Shown here in pieces: positions 1-5,991 of a DNA stretch of 9,332 nt (position 1 is the first letter of the stretch; every line of letters begins with the position of its first letter). The stretch is from Caryophanales bacterium UBA5455 (GTDB taxonomy: Bacteria; Bacillota_I; Bacilli_A; RFN20; CAG-826): the NCBI GenBank assembly GCA_002427365.1, contig DIQT01000018.1, forward strand, positions 18,722 through 28,053, written 5' to 3'. The translations under genes and the position numbers were made by a program. The notes beneath the pieces were generated by a model. It ran no database searches, was not told the origin of the DNA, and worked only from the letters and a program-made list of their open reading frames with translations.

Positions 1-422
1 TTAAATACGCAAAAGTTTATCCAATTAGAAATGAAAAAGGTATTGCCGTTGATTTTAAAGTTGAAGGCGAATATCCAATGTATGGAAATAACGATGACCG
101 CGTTGACTATATTGCCAAAGAACTTGTTTCAAACTTTATGAATAAAGTCCGTCGACAATATCATTATCGCGATTCCGTACCAAGTTTAAGTATTCTAACA
201 ATTACATCAAACGTCGTATATGGTAAAGCAACTGGCTCAACTCCTGATGGAAGAAAAGCTGGCCAACCATTTGCACCGGGCGCAAACCCAATGCATGGCC
301 GTGACCATAGCGGAGCGCTTGCATCACTTGAAAGTGTTGCAAAACTCCCATATGGCGATGCCCAAGATGGAATTTCAAATACATTTTCAATCGTGCCAGG
401 TGCTCTTGGCAAGAAAAAATAA
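1..422 (+). CDS. pflB: Pyruvate formate-lyase large subunit, 3' part, lacking the glycyl-radical domain
   Basis: This is the 3' end of formate C-acetyltransferase, the cytosolic glycyl-radical enzyme that converts pyruvate and CoA to acetyl-CoA and formate in anaerobic fermentation. The reading frame is open from base 3 and enters from the left edge, so the start and the catalytic Cys-Cys pair are outside the window. About 139 residues are visible. They match PFL closely: KYAKVYPIRNE, EGEYPMYGNNDDRVD, LTITSNVVYGK, GSTPDGRKAG, PGANPMHGRD, SVAKLPYGDAQDGIS and TFSIVPGALGK. In a normal PFL of about 750 residues this last motif is followed by a linker and a C-terminal glycyl-radical domain. Here the frame ends with KKK and TAA (420-422), followed by in-frame TAG (426-428) and TGA (429-431). 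The missing domain is the next gene, at 441. There is no sign of decay up to the stop, so I read this as a truncated but functional partner subunit, not a pseudogene. The activating enzyme gene is not visible. Confidence 0.93.
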   Translation, partial: KYAKVYPIRNEKGIAVDFKVEGEYPMYGNNDDRVDYIAKELVSNFMNKVRRQYHYRDSVPSLSILTITSNVVYGKATGSTPDGRKAGQPFAPGANPMHGRDHSGALASLESVAKLPYGDAQDGISNTFSIVPGALGKKK

Positions 423-427
423 TCATA

Positions 428-440
428 GTGAGGGAAAGAT
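428..440 (+). promoter_or_regulatory. Ribosome binding site of the separate glycyl-radical domain gene
   Basis: GAGGGA at 430-435 lies six bases before the ATG at 441 and is embedded in GTGAGGGAAAGAT. The second and third in-frame stops (TAG 426-428, TGA 429-431) overlap or abut it. A ribosome finishing the large PFL frame at 422 would therefore be only 19 bases from the next start, which suggests translational coupling. The site is good evidence that the downstream domain is deliberately started as its own protein. Confidence 0.8.
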
Positions 441-686
441 ATGAACAACAACGATAATAGCAGAGTCGATAACCTAGTCGAAATGATTGATGGATACGTT
501 TCTGGCGGCGGACACCACCTTAATGTGAACGTTTTTAACCGCGAAACATTAATTGATGCGCAAAACCACCCCGAAAAATATCCTCAACTTACTGTTCGTG
601 TTTCTGGCTACGCTGTTAACTTCAACAAACTTACCAAAGATCAACAAGATGAAGTTATCGCGCGCACGATGCACGAAAACATGTAA
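441..686 (+). CDS. Stand-alone glycyl-radical domain of pyruvate formate-lyase (split PFL small subunit)
   Basis: An 81-residue protein equivalent to the last ~80 residues of pyruvate formate-lyase. The order is: a short linker with the helix NLVEMIDGY (about 11-19), GGGHHLNVNVFNRE (about 22-35), NHPEKYPQLTVRVSGYAVNF (42-61) with the predicted radical-bearing Gly56 (codon 606-608), then the terminal helix LTKDQQDEVIARTM. By family knowledge, the activating enzyme abstracts hydrogen from this Gly using SAM and an iron-sulfur cluster; the radical then passes to the active-site cysteines in the barrel. Here the barrel is the upstream protein, so the two chains must assemble to be active. It resembles the E. 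coli spare-part protein YfiD/GrcA (about 127 residues), but is shorter, lacks that protein's N-terminal extension, and sits next to a PFL gene that has no domain of its own. It is in the same frame as the upstream gene (441 minus 78 is a multiple of three), so no frameshift is involved. Transcription probably ends at the terminator near 704-735. Confidence 0.92.
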   Translation: MNNNDNSRVDNLVEMIDGYVSGGGHHLNVNVFNRETLIDAQNHPEKYPQLTVRVSGYAVNFNKLTKDQQDEVIARTMHENM

Positions 687-703
687 ACAAACAATAACGA
701 CAA

Positions 704-735
704 AACAGCCCTCAAATCGAAGGTTGTTTTTATTT
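704..735 (+). terminator. Rho-independent terminator of the split PFL genes
   Basis: AACAGCCCTC (704-713) pairs with GAAGGTTGTT (719-728) around the five-base loop AAATC, with one G-U pair and one C-A mismatch. A T-rich run to about 735 follows. It begins 18 bases after the TAA of the small subunit. Confidence 0.75.
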
Positions 736-736
736 C

Positions 737-790
737 TTTACCAAATCTTCATTAATTTAATGTATTATTAGTATAGATATTGATGGAGGA
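737..790 (+). promoter_or_regulatory. Probable promoter region and ribosome binding site of methylglyoxal synthase
   Basis: The gene follows a terminator, so a promoter is expected here. AT-rich -10-like boxes are present (TATTAT 763-768, TAGTAT 769-774), but I see no convincing -35 box at the right distance; TTTACC (737-742) is 20 bases from the first. The ribosome binding site GGAGGA (785-790) is clear, six bases before the ATG at 797. Confidence 0.4.
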
Positions 791-796
791 AAAAAT

Positions 797-1228
797 ATGC
801 GAATTGCCTTAGTCGCCCACGATCAAAAAAAAGTAAATATGGTCTCGTTAGCACACAAATATAAAGAAACATTAGCGAAACACGAACTATATGCAACCGG
901 AACAACCGGAAATTTAGTAATGAGTGAAACCGGCTTACATGTTAATGCTTTAAAAAGCGGACCCTTAGGCGGTGATCAACAAATTGGTTCGATGATTGCG
1001 GATAGTCAACTCGACCTAATTATTTTTCTTCGTGATCCATTAACCGCCCAACCCCACGAACCCGATGTTAGTGCGTTACTTCGTCTATGTGACGTAAAAA
1101 ATATTCCGTTAGCGACGAACGTTAATAGTGCCGAAATTATGTTAAAAGCGCTTATGCGTGATGAAATTCCAATGCAAAAGATTCCTACTGAAGTTCGGGA
1201 AGCCGCTGCTAAATATGGCCGTCTTTAA
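797..1228 (+). CDS. mgsA: Methylglyoxal synthase
   Basis: Methylglyoxal synthase (143 residues; E. coli MgsA has 152) converts dihydroxyacetone phosphate to methylglyoxal and inorganic phosphate. It is a cytosolic glycolytic bypass that relieves sugar-phosphate build-up when phosphate is short. The whole family pattern is present: IALVAHD at the N-terminus (His8, Asp9), the phosphate-binding loop ATGTTGN (33-39), SGPLGGDQQ (54-62) with catalytic Asp60 (Asp71 in E. coli), RDPL (79-82), PHEPDV (86-91) with His87 and Asp90, and IPLATNV (103-109). The C-terminal tail diverges from E. coli, as is usual. The start at 797 has GGAGGA at ideal spacing and puts IALVAHD at residue 3, as expected for short Gram-positive versions. 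It is a single-gene unit between two terminators. It lies next to PFL, but the two are separately transcribed. Confidence 0.96.
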   Translation: MRIALVAHDQKKVNMVSLAHKYKETLAKHELYATGTTGNLVMSETGLHVNALKSGPLGGDQQIGSMIADSQLDLIIFLRDPLTAQPHEPDVSALLRLCDVKNIPLATNVNSAEIMLKALMRDEIPMQKIPTEVREAAAKYGRL

Positions 1229-1303
1229 TAAAAATAATATCGATTAAAAGGTAATATTTATCGATTACTAATAATTTAGTTAGTTAGAGAAACTTTGAAA
1301 TTT

Positions 1304-1336
1304 AAAAAAGTGGTTTTCACCGCTTTTTTTCTTTTT
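1304..1336 (+). terminator. Rho-independent terminator of mgsA
   Basis: AAAAAAGTGGT (1304-1314) pairs over 11 positions with ACCGCTTTTTT (1319-1329), with one G-U pair, around the four-base loop TTTC. The T run continues to about 1336. It lies 76 bases after the mgsA stop. Confidence 0.8.
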
Positions 1337-1364
1337 TCTTGCGCAAAAATCCGCTATTGACCAA

Positions 1365-1420
1365 TGAACAAGTGCGTTAAAAAGATTATTATAATAAAGC
1401 ATATTTTATATAAAGGAGGA
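1365..1420 (+). promoter_or_regulatory. Probable promoter and ribosome binding site of the lipoprotein operon
   Basis: A perfect TATAAT -10 box lies at 1390-1395. The best -35 candidate is TGAACA (1365-1370, four of six matches, 19-base spacer). The ribosome binding site AAAGGAGGA (1412-1420) is strong and lies six bases before the ATG at 1427. This decides the start: the in-frame ATG at 1364 sits at or before the promoter itself and would put extra charged residues in front of the signal peptide. Confidence 0.6.
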
Positions 1421-1426
1421 ATAAAT

Positions 1427-2752
1427 ATGAAAAACAAAAAAATATTACCGATGATACTATTATCAACCTTGCTACTTGTGAGCTGTGACAAAAACGAAGC
1501 ACCAGTTATTAGTGGGTTAGATAATTTAACATATATTATCGGTGATGAAGCGCCGAATTATTTAGCAGGTGTCACCGCTACTGATCCAGAAGATGGGGAT
1601 TTAACAAGCAAGATTTATGTTGATGTTCAAGCTGTGGATTTAAATACGGTGGGAACATACGAAATTACGTATTTAGTTTTTGACTCGTTAGGAGCAAAAG
1701 CACTTGAAACCCGCACCATTGATGTTATTAAAGTCAAAGAAAATGAAGTTGCGGAATACATTAATAATGCAAATTACCAAACATTAGTTAATAATGCAAC
1801 TTCCTTAAATTTAGAAGTTGAATTTGATAATTTTGTCTTAATGACGGATGTCTTACCAATAGGCTTACAATTTATTGATGCTAAAATTGCCTTAACAAGT
1901 GAATTTGATTTACATAGCTATGAAGAAGCAAATGGGCATTTCCATTTAGATGTTTTTATTGAAAACGTTAATATTTATACTTCTAAAGAAACACAACCAT
2001 GGTTTACGTTAAGTGGGTATGTCGATATGGTCATTGACGAACAAACCGTTTATATCGACAATCAAATTTTTATGTATGAAACGTCACCTGCGGAAGATGA
2101 AGACGGTAATCCACTGGAATATGTTCCAATTGAAGACCGTGAAGAAATGGGACCACTTAGTGATATTTTTGAATTATTTAAAATGTTTATGTCTACCAAG
2201 GCCGAAGAAATCACAAAAATTCAATCGTACTTTATTCCTTGTACGGAACAAGTAGAAATTGAATTTGAAGAAACGAAATTTAATATGATTTCGCTCGCTC
2301 TTCCACAACTTGCCTCGGCCTTAACCAATTTAGTTGATTATCAAGCAATTAAAAATTCATCCTTTAAATTCGTCTTAGGTGATGCGCTTACAATTTCCAA
2401 ATCTGGCGTCGTCTTCGATACGAGCGAACTTAACGATTTAAATATTGTTTCCGAAACTGTTATTAAAATTATTGATATGATTAATAGTTTTGAAGCAACC
2501 ATAAATAATAACGATTATACGTTTAATACGTTAGGTGTTAATGCAACTGGTGTTGCAATTATGTTGTTCCCTATTTATGAAACAGATGATGATGGTAATG
2601 ATAATGAAATTGTTACAGGTTTTGATGAACAAAAGACAAATCTTGGTGTTAGCGCGCTTATTTCAACAAAAGATGTAACAGTTAACAAAGACATTAATAA
2701 AGAAGATTATGAAGTCGTTGAATCAAATCCATTAGTTGATTTGTTTTTCTAA
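1427..2752 (+). CDS. Lipoprotein with N-terminal DUF5011-type Ig-like domain, function unknown
   Basis: A 441-residue protein exported and lipid-anchored to the outer face of the membrane. The signal peptide has a short Lys-rich N-terminus, a hydrophobic core rich in Leu and Ile, and the lipobox LVSC with the acylated Cys at residue 20 (codon 1484-1486). Residues about 25-102 form an Ig-like/cadherin-like domain of the DUF5011 kind: APVISG, the GD-x-AP start, GVTATDPEDGDLT (48-60), VGTYEITYLVFD (75-86) and TRTIDV (95-100). This domain is common in surface proteins of Firmicutes. The remaining 340 residues are acidic and appear to be mixed beta strand and helix, with amphipathic alternation typical of LppX/LolA-like lipoproteins; I do not recognise a named family. 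No catalytic motif is visible. A second lipoprotein follows after 23 bases, so the two are probably co-transcribed. The start at 1427 is chosen for its ribosome binding site and signal peptide. Confidence 0.85.
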   Translation: MKNKKILPMILLSTLLLVSCDKNEAPVISGLDNLTYIIGDEAPNYLAGVTATDPEDGDLTSKIYVDVQAVDLNTVGTYEITYLVFDSLGAKALETRTIDVIKVKENEVAEYINNANYQTLVNNATSLNLEVEFDNFVLMTDVLPIGLQFIDAKIALTSEFDLHSYEEANGHFHLDVFIENVNIYTSKETQPWFTLSGYVDMVIDEQTVYIDNQIFMYETSPAEDEDGNPLEYVPIEDREEMGPLSDIFELFKMFMSTKAEEITKIQSYFIPCTEQVEIEFEETKFNMISLALPQLASALTNLVDYQAIKNSSFKFVLGDALTISKSGVVFDTSELNDLNIVSETVIKIIDMINSFEATINNNDYTFNTLGVNATGVAIMLFPIYETDDDGNDNEIVTGFDEQKTNLGVSALISTKDVTVNKDINKEDYEVVESNPLVDLFF

Positions 2753-2763
2753 GGAAAAGAATT

Positions 2764-2775
2764 GGAGGGTAATAA
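2764..2775 (+). promoter_or_regulatory. Ribosome binding site selecting a TTG start for the second lipoprotein
   Basis: GGAGGG (2764-2769) is six bases from TTG at 2776 but twelve bases from the in-frame ATG at 2782. The spacing favours the TTG start, giving two extra N-terminal residues. The signal peptide is intact either way. Confidence 0.6.
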
Positions 2776-3597
2776 TTGGCAATGAGTTTAACGAAAAAAA
2801 CTTATACTAAATACACTTCATTTCTTTTTGCAACGATTTTATTATTAGGTGTTAGTGGCTGTAGCGAAACGAGCGAAGTTGATTCGATGCAAGAAAACTT
2901 AAGTAGTGTTGAAGAAATTCGCCTTTATGAACTTGCGGAACGGAAAATGGCCGCGGCCTCATCATTTAAAATTGAAACAACAGGCATTGTCGATCCAAAT
3001 ATTCCGCTTGTTCCAAAACAAAATCTTTTAGCCCATAAAATTAAAAGCGGTGAAAGTTATTATAATTACACCGCGAGTAAAGGAACAGCCTCAACATTCT
3101 TTGAAATGCATGGGAAAAATGGAACGGGTATTTTAAAAACCGGAACAAAGTTAAATAAAGACTTATTACCTGAAAGCGTTGATGAACAAAAAGAAATTAC
3201 AGTTGAAGAGTACGTCGATATATATGGTAGTAAACCGTATGAATTACATTACATTATTAATGAAGATAGTGTTGTATCAATTAGTGATTCAACTAGTAAT
3301 GAATTTGGTCATCGCTTCACGTTAATTCTTGATAATAACCTCGCAACACCGGCTTATAAAAAGAATATTGTTGCGACGAATACACTTCCGAGTGAATTAC
3401 CAAACTTCACTTCAATTAAGTTAATCGTCGAAATTGATCAAGATGGATATTTTAAAGCGATTACGTATTTTGAAGCGTATTCGATTCGCATTAAGTTACC
3501 GCTTTTAGGTTATTCAACCCAAAGTATTAAAGCGGAAATCGTTGATACGTTTGATAGTTATAACGAACCGCTTGAAATTAACCCGTTTAAAATTTAA
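2776..3597 (+). CDS. Lipoprotein of unknown function, second gene of the operon
   Basis: A 273-residue predicted lipoprotein (271 if started at the ATG at 2782). Residues 1-29 are a signal peptide: Lys-rich N-terminus, hydrophobic stretch FLFATILLLGV, and lipobox VSGC with acylated Cys29. A short acidic/Ser linker (30-45) is followed by the pattern YELAERKMAAASSFKIET (about 51-68). That amphipathic helix leading into a beta strand is typical of Firmicutes lipoproteins with a LolA/LppX-like half-barrel fold; this fold is an inference, not a confident match. The remainder is mostly alternating polar and hydrophobic strands. No metal site, catalytic triad or repeat is visible. It lies 23 bases after the Ig-domain lipoprotein, and the shared terminator just after it suggests a two-gene transcript. 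The two proteins do not look alike beyond the export signal, so this is not an obvious tandem duplication. A shared surface role is possible but unproven. Confidence 0.83.
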   Translation: MAMSLTKKTYTKYTSFLFATILLLGVSGCSETSEVDSMQENLSSVEEIRLYELAERKMAAASSFKIETTGIVDPNIPLVPKQNLLAHKIKSGESYYNYTASKGTASTFFEMHGKNGTGILKTGTKLNKDLLPESVDEQKEITVEEYVDIYGSKPYELHYIINEDSVVSISDSTSNEFGHRFTLILDNNLATPAYKKNIVATNTLPSELPNFTSIKLIVEIDQDGYFKAITYFEAYSIRIKLPLLGYSTQSIKAEIVDTFDSYNEPLEINPFKI

Positions 3598-3617
3598 AAG
3601 TCATAAAAAAGATAAAC

Positions 3618-3652
3618 AAAAAGAGCAAGTACGAAACTTGCTCTTTTATTAT
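3618..3652. terminator. Bidirectional terminator between lipoprotein operon and enolase
   Basis: AAAAGAGCAAGT (3619-3630) pairs perfectly with ACTTGCTCTTTT (3636-3647) around the five-base loop ACGAA. There is a T-rich tail on the plus side, and on the minus strand a T-run covering 3601-3622. It can end both the plus-strand lipoprotein transcript and the minus-strand enolase transcript. Confidence 0.88.
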
Positions 3653-3667
3653 TCACTAATGTGCTAA

Positions 3668-4966
3668 TTATTTCTTTAAGTTGTAAAAAGCATTAAGACC
3701 AGGATAAATTGCGGTTTCACCTAATTCGTCTTCAATCCGAATTAATTGATTGTATTTAGCAACCCGGTCGGTCCGTGTGATTGAACCAGTTTTGATTTGA
3801 CCAGCGTTTAAGGCAACCGCTAAGTCAGCGATAGTTGTATCTTCGGTTTCACCACTACGGTGGGAAACAACACAAGTATAACCAGCGCGTTCAGCTTTTT
3901 CCATCGCGTCTAAGGTTTCCGTTAAAGTACCAATTTGGTTAACTTTAATTAAGATGGAGTTCGCAATGCCTTTTTCAATACCTTCCGCTAAGATTTTGGG
4001 GTTTGTGACGAATAAGTCATCACCAACGATTTGAATCTTATGACCAAGCCGGTCGGTTAATTTTTTCCAACCTGCCCAGTCGCCTTCGGCTAAGCCATCT
4101 TCGATGGAAATAATTGGATATTTTTCGACAAATTTTTCAAACATGTCGATCATTTCATCAGTTGTTTTTTCGCCTTCACCAGAACGGGTTAAGACATAAA
4201 CACCTTTTTCTTTATCGTAGAATTCACTTGCGGCAACGTCCATCGCTAAGAAGACATCTTTACCAGGAACAAAACCGGCCTTTTTAATCGCTTGAACTAA
4301 TAATTCTAATGGTTGTTCATTGGATTTAAGATGACGTGGCGCAAAACCACCTTCATCACCAACAGCAGTGACATCACCATCCGCTTTTAAAATTGCTTTT
4401 AAAGCGTTAAAGATTTGGCTGCCCCAGCGAAGTGCTTCGACTAAGCTTTCCGCACCAACTGGCATAATCATAAATTCTTGGAAGTCAACGTTACTATCCG
4501 CGTGTGAACCACCATTTAAGACGTTCATCATTGGGACAGGTAATTTCTTCGCATTAACGCCACCGATATAGCGATATAATGGAAGACCATAATAATCCGC
4601 AGCGGCTCTTGCACAAGCAAGGGAAACACCTAATGTCGCGTTCGCGCCTAATTTGGATTTAAAATCGGTACCGTCTAATTCAATTAATAATTGGTCAATT
4701 GCGACTTGATCATCAACATACATTCCTTCGACTTCAGGGGCGATAATTTCATTAACATTGTAAACCGCTGTTAAGACACCTTTCCCATTAAAACGTTTTT
4801 TGTCGCCATCGCGTAATTCGAGGGCTTCTCTTTCACCGGTTGAGGCACCACTTGGAACGATTGCTCTTCCAAAAGCGCCGGAAGTGGTGACAACTTCGAC
4901 TTCAATAGTAGGATTTCCCCGACTATCGATTACTTCACGTGCATATACACTTTCAATAACTGGCAT
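3668..4966 (-). CDS. eno: Enolase (phosphopyruvate hydratase)
   Basis: Full-length enolase (432 residues, normal bacterial length), which interconverts 2-phosphoglycerate and phosphoenolpyruvate in glycolysis; cytosolic, Mg-dependent, usually a dimer or octamer. All hallmarks are present: EVIDSRGNPT (11-20), the mobile loop SGASTG (39-44), NGGSHADSNVDFQEFMI (151-167) with His155, GDEGGFAP (203-210) with catalytic Glu205, Mg ligands Asp243, Glu289 (in SIEDGLAEGDW) and Asp316 (in VGDDLF), the catalytic base Lys341 in LIKVNQIGT, and SHRSGET (368-374) with His369. The C-terminal KTGSITRTDRVAKYNQL is of the Bacilli type. AAGGAGGA lies immediately upstream of the ATG (complement of about 4972-4979), and a TATAAT box is at 4999-5004 on the minus strand. 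It appears to be a single-gene unit, unlike the gap-pgk-tpi-pgm-eno operon of many Firmicutes: a terminator lies upstream and another downstream. Confidence 0.98.
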   Translation of the reverse strand: MPVIESVYAREVIDSRGNPTIEVEVVTTSGAFGRAIVPSGASTGEREALELRDGDKKRFNGKGVLTAVYNVNEIIAPEVEGMYVDDQVAIDQLLIELDGTDFKSKLGANATLGVSLACARAAADYYGLPLYRYIGGVNAKKLPVPMMNVLNGGSHADSNVDFQEFMIMPVGAESLVEALRWGSQIFNALKAILKADGDVTAVGDEGGFAPRHLKSNEQPLELLVQAIKKAGFVPGKDVFLAMDVAASEFYDKEKGVYVLTRSGEGEKTTDEMIDMFEKFVEKYPIISIEDGLAEGDWAGWKKLTDRLGHKIQIVGDDLFVTNPKILAEGIEKGIANSILIKVNQIGTLTETLDAMEKAERAGYTCVVSHRSGETEDTTIADLAVALNAGQIKTGSITRTDRVAKYNQLIRIEDELGETAIYPGLNAFYNLKK

Positions 4967-4998
4967 AATTTCCTCCTTAAGTTATTTTAACCGGTAAT

Positions 4999-5027
4999 AT
5001 TATACTATTATTTATCGTTGTTTACAC
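4999..5027 (-). promoter_or_regulatory. Promoter of eno
   Basis: On the minus strand TATAAT (complement of 4999-5004) is preceded by a 17-base spacer and GTGTAA (complement of 5022-5027). The -10 box is perfect; the -35 is far from TTGACA. The same GTGTAA-N17-TATAAT arrangement occurs before the pyrophosphatase gene. The predicted transcript start is about 25 bases before the start codon. Confidence 0.6.
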
Positions 5028-5049
5028 CATTAAAGCGTAAAAACGCGAG

Positions 5050-5086
5050 CATTTAAAAAGAAAAAAACTCATTTTCATGAGCTTTT
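5050..5086 (-). terminator. Terminator of the XTP/dITP pyrophosphatase gene
   Basis: On the minus strand, a stem formed by 5077-5086 and 5063-5072 (core CTCAT/ATGAG plus A-T pairs, one mismatch) closes a four-base loop and is followed by a T-rich run over 5050-5067. It lies about 44 bases after the stop codon and just upstream of the eno promoter, so it insulates eno from read-through. Confidence 0.75.
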
Positions 5087-5129
5087 AAAGTAAATAGATA
5101 TTTTTATACCGTAAACGGGTATTTTTTAC

Positions 5130-5723
5130 TTATTTATGATAGTAATTTGTTAAATAAATTATCAACTTTTGTAACGCTTTGCCGCGGTGCGACACCTTAT
5201 TTTTTTCTTCTTTTGTTCCTTCCGCAAAGCCATGGCCAAGTTCATCGCTATAAAAAATTGGGTCATAGCCAAAACCGCTTGTTCCTTTTGCTTCAAACAT
5301 AATATGCCCAGGCGCTTCCCCTAAAAATAGCAGTGGTTTATCGACTAAATTTAAAACAACAATCGCGGAGTGAAATGATGCGCTTCGATCTTCATAACTT
5401 TCAAGCATTTTTAAGACGGCCGCATTTTTTTCAGCGTCGCTATATTGTTCCATAAACCGATGCGAGTTAAGCCCAGGAAAGCCATTAAGAGCGTTAATCG
5501 ATAATCCCGAATCATCACTAATAACGGGTAAGGAAGTGTGTTTAGCAATGGCTTCCGCTTTAATTAACGCATTTCCTTCATATGTTAAGGCGTCTTCATT
5601 AACTCCGCTTAACGAAAGGCCTAAATCCTTTAAAGAAATTAATGTAATACCAAATGGGGCTAGAATTGCTTGGAATTCTTCAAGTTTATGTGCATTATCT
5701 GACGCTAAGACAAATTGTTTCAT
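5130..5723 (-). CDS. rdgB: XTP/dITP pyrophosphatase (non-canonical purine NTPase, RdgB/Ham1 family)
   Basis: A 197-residue protein of the usual length for the family, which hydrolyses XTP, dITP and ITP to the monophosphate and pyrophosphate and so keeps deaminated purines out of DNA and RNA; cytosolic, Mg-dependent dimer. Motifs in order: LASDNAHKLEEF (6-17; family form LATxNxxKxxEF), YEGNALIKAEAIA (48-60), SDDSGLSINALNGFPG (69-84) with the metal/catalytic Asp70-Asp71 pair, SGFGYDPIF (149-157) and KNKVSHRGKAL (174-184). The SHRF stretch at 87-90 replaces the more usual SARYAG, a mild deviation. The ATG is preceded by AAAGGAAGT on the minus strand. It stands alone between its own promoter (5761-5789) and a terminator; the common racemase or RNase PH neighbours are absent. 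Confidence 0.94.
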   Translation of the reverse strand: MKQFVLASDNAHKLEEFQAILAPFGITLISLKDLGLSLSGVNEDALTYEGNALIKAEAIAKHTSLPVISDDSGLSINALNGFPGLNSHRFMEQYSDAEKNAAVLKMLESYEDRSASFHSAIVVLNLVDKPLLFLGEAPGHIMFEAKGTSGFGYDPIFYSDELGHGFAEGTKEEKNKVSHRGKALQKLIIYLTNYYHK

Positions 5724-5760
5724 AGTTTACTTCCTTTAAATGAATTAGATTATCGAATTT

Positions 5761-5789
5761 ATTATACGCTATCTGGCTCTTAATTACAC
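5761..5789 (-). promoter_or_regulatory. Promoter of the pyrophosphatase gene
   Basis: Minus-strand TATAAT (complement of 5761-5766), a 17-base spacer, then GTGTAA (complement of 5784-5789). The -10 is perfect and the -35 is atypical but identical to that before eno. The start codon is at 5723, so the leader is about 30 bases. Confidence 0.6.
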
Positions 5790-5880
5790 ATCCATCTAGC
5801 GAAGTCTAATAGCAATAAAGAACAAATAATAACGAAGCCCTAATGACTGTTATTTTGAATTTTAACCGAATTTACGTGAT

Positions 5881-5949
5881 TAATTATATATAATTATAAC
5901 CATAATCAACAATCTGTTGATATTTTCAACTTTTTGTTTATTGTTAAAC
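5881..5949 (+). promoter_or_regulatory. Cluster of inverted repeats upstream of the membrane regulator gene (candidate operators)
   Basis: Four symmetric elements lie close together: the perfect 16-base palindrome TAATTATATATAATTA (5881-5896); TCAACA-ATC-TGTTGA (5906-5920); GTTGA-N5-TCAAC (5916-5930), sharing an arm with the previous one; and GTTTA-TTGT-TAAAC (5936-5949), which overlaps the -35 box. Short symmetric sites overlapping the promoter are what an autoregulating XRE-type repressor would use. Binding is an inference, and AT-rich DNA produces palindromes by chance. Confidence 0.4.
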
Positions 5950-5988
5950 TTCCATTTTCATTATATTATGTACTTATAAATGAGGTGA
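5941..5988 (+). promoter_or_regulatory. Promoter and ribosome binding site of the membrane regulator
   Basis: TTGTTA (5941-5946), a 17-base spacer and TATTAT (5964-5969) form a reasonable housekeeping-type promoter. GAGGTGA (5982-5988) is the ribosome binding site, three bases before the ATG at 5992. The leader is only about 15 to 20 bases. Confidence 0.6.
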
Positions 5989-5991
5989 AAT

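Noticed and set aside
164..451. Antisense open frames over the PFL genes, and similar frames over eno, the lipoproteins and the membrane regulator
   Set aside because: They mirror strongly conserved coding sequence in other frames, have no ribosome binding sites, and their translations show no recognisable family.
1..686. The interrupted PFL as a frameshifted or nonsense pseudogene
   Set aside because: Both halves keep full family motifs up to the junction, the frame does not change, three separate stops are present, and the downstream half has a well-spaced ribosome binding site. A split gene fits better.
553..771. A 72-residue overlapping frame through the end of the radical domain gene and its terminator
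   Set aside because: It runs through a terminator hairpin, lacks a ribosome binding site, and overlaps a well-supported gene out of frame.
1237..1267. Two copies of ATCGATTA downstream of mgsA
   Set aside because: They are short, AT-rich and only two in number; no hairpin or array follows, so I treat this as chance.
1364..1426. Upstream in-frame ATG at 1364 as the start of the first lipoprotein
   Set aside because: It would lie at the promoter, has no ribosome binding site, and would add 21 residues in front of a normal signal peptide; AAAGGAGGA clearly serves the ATG at 1427.
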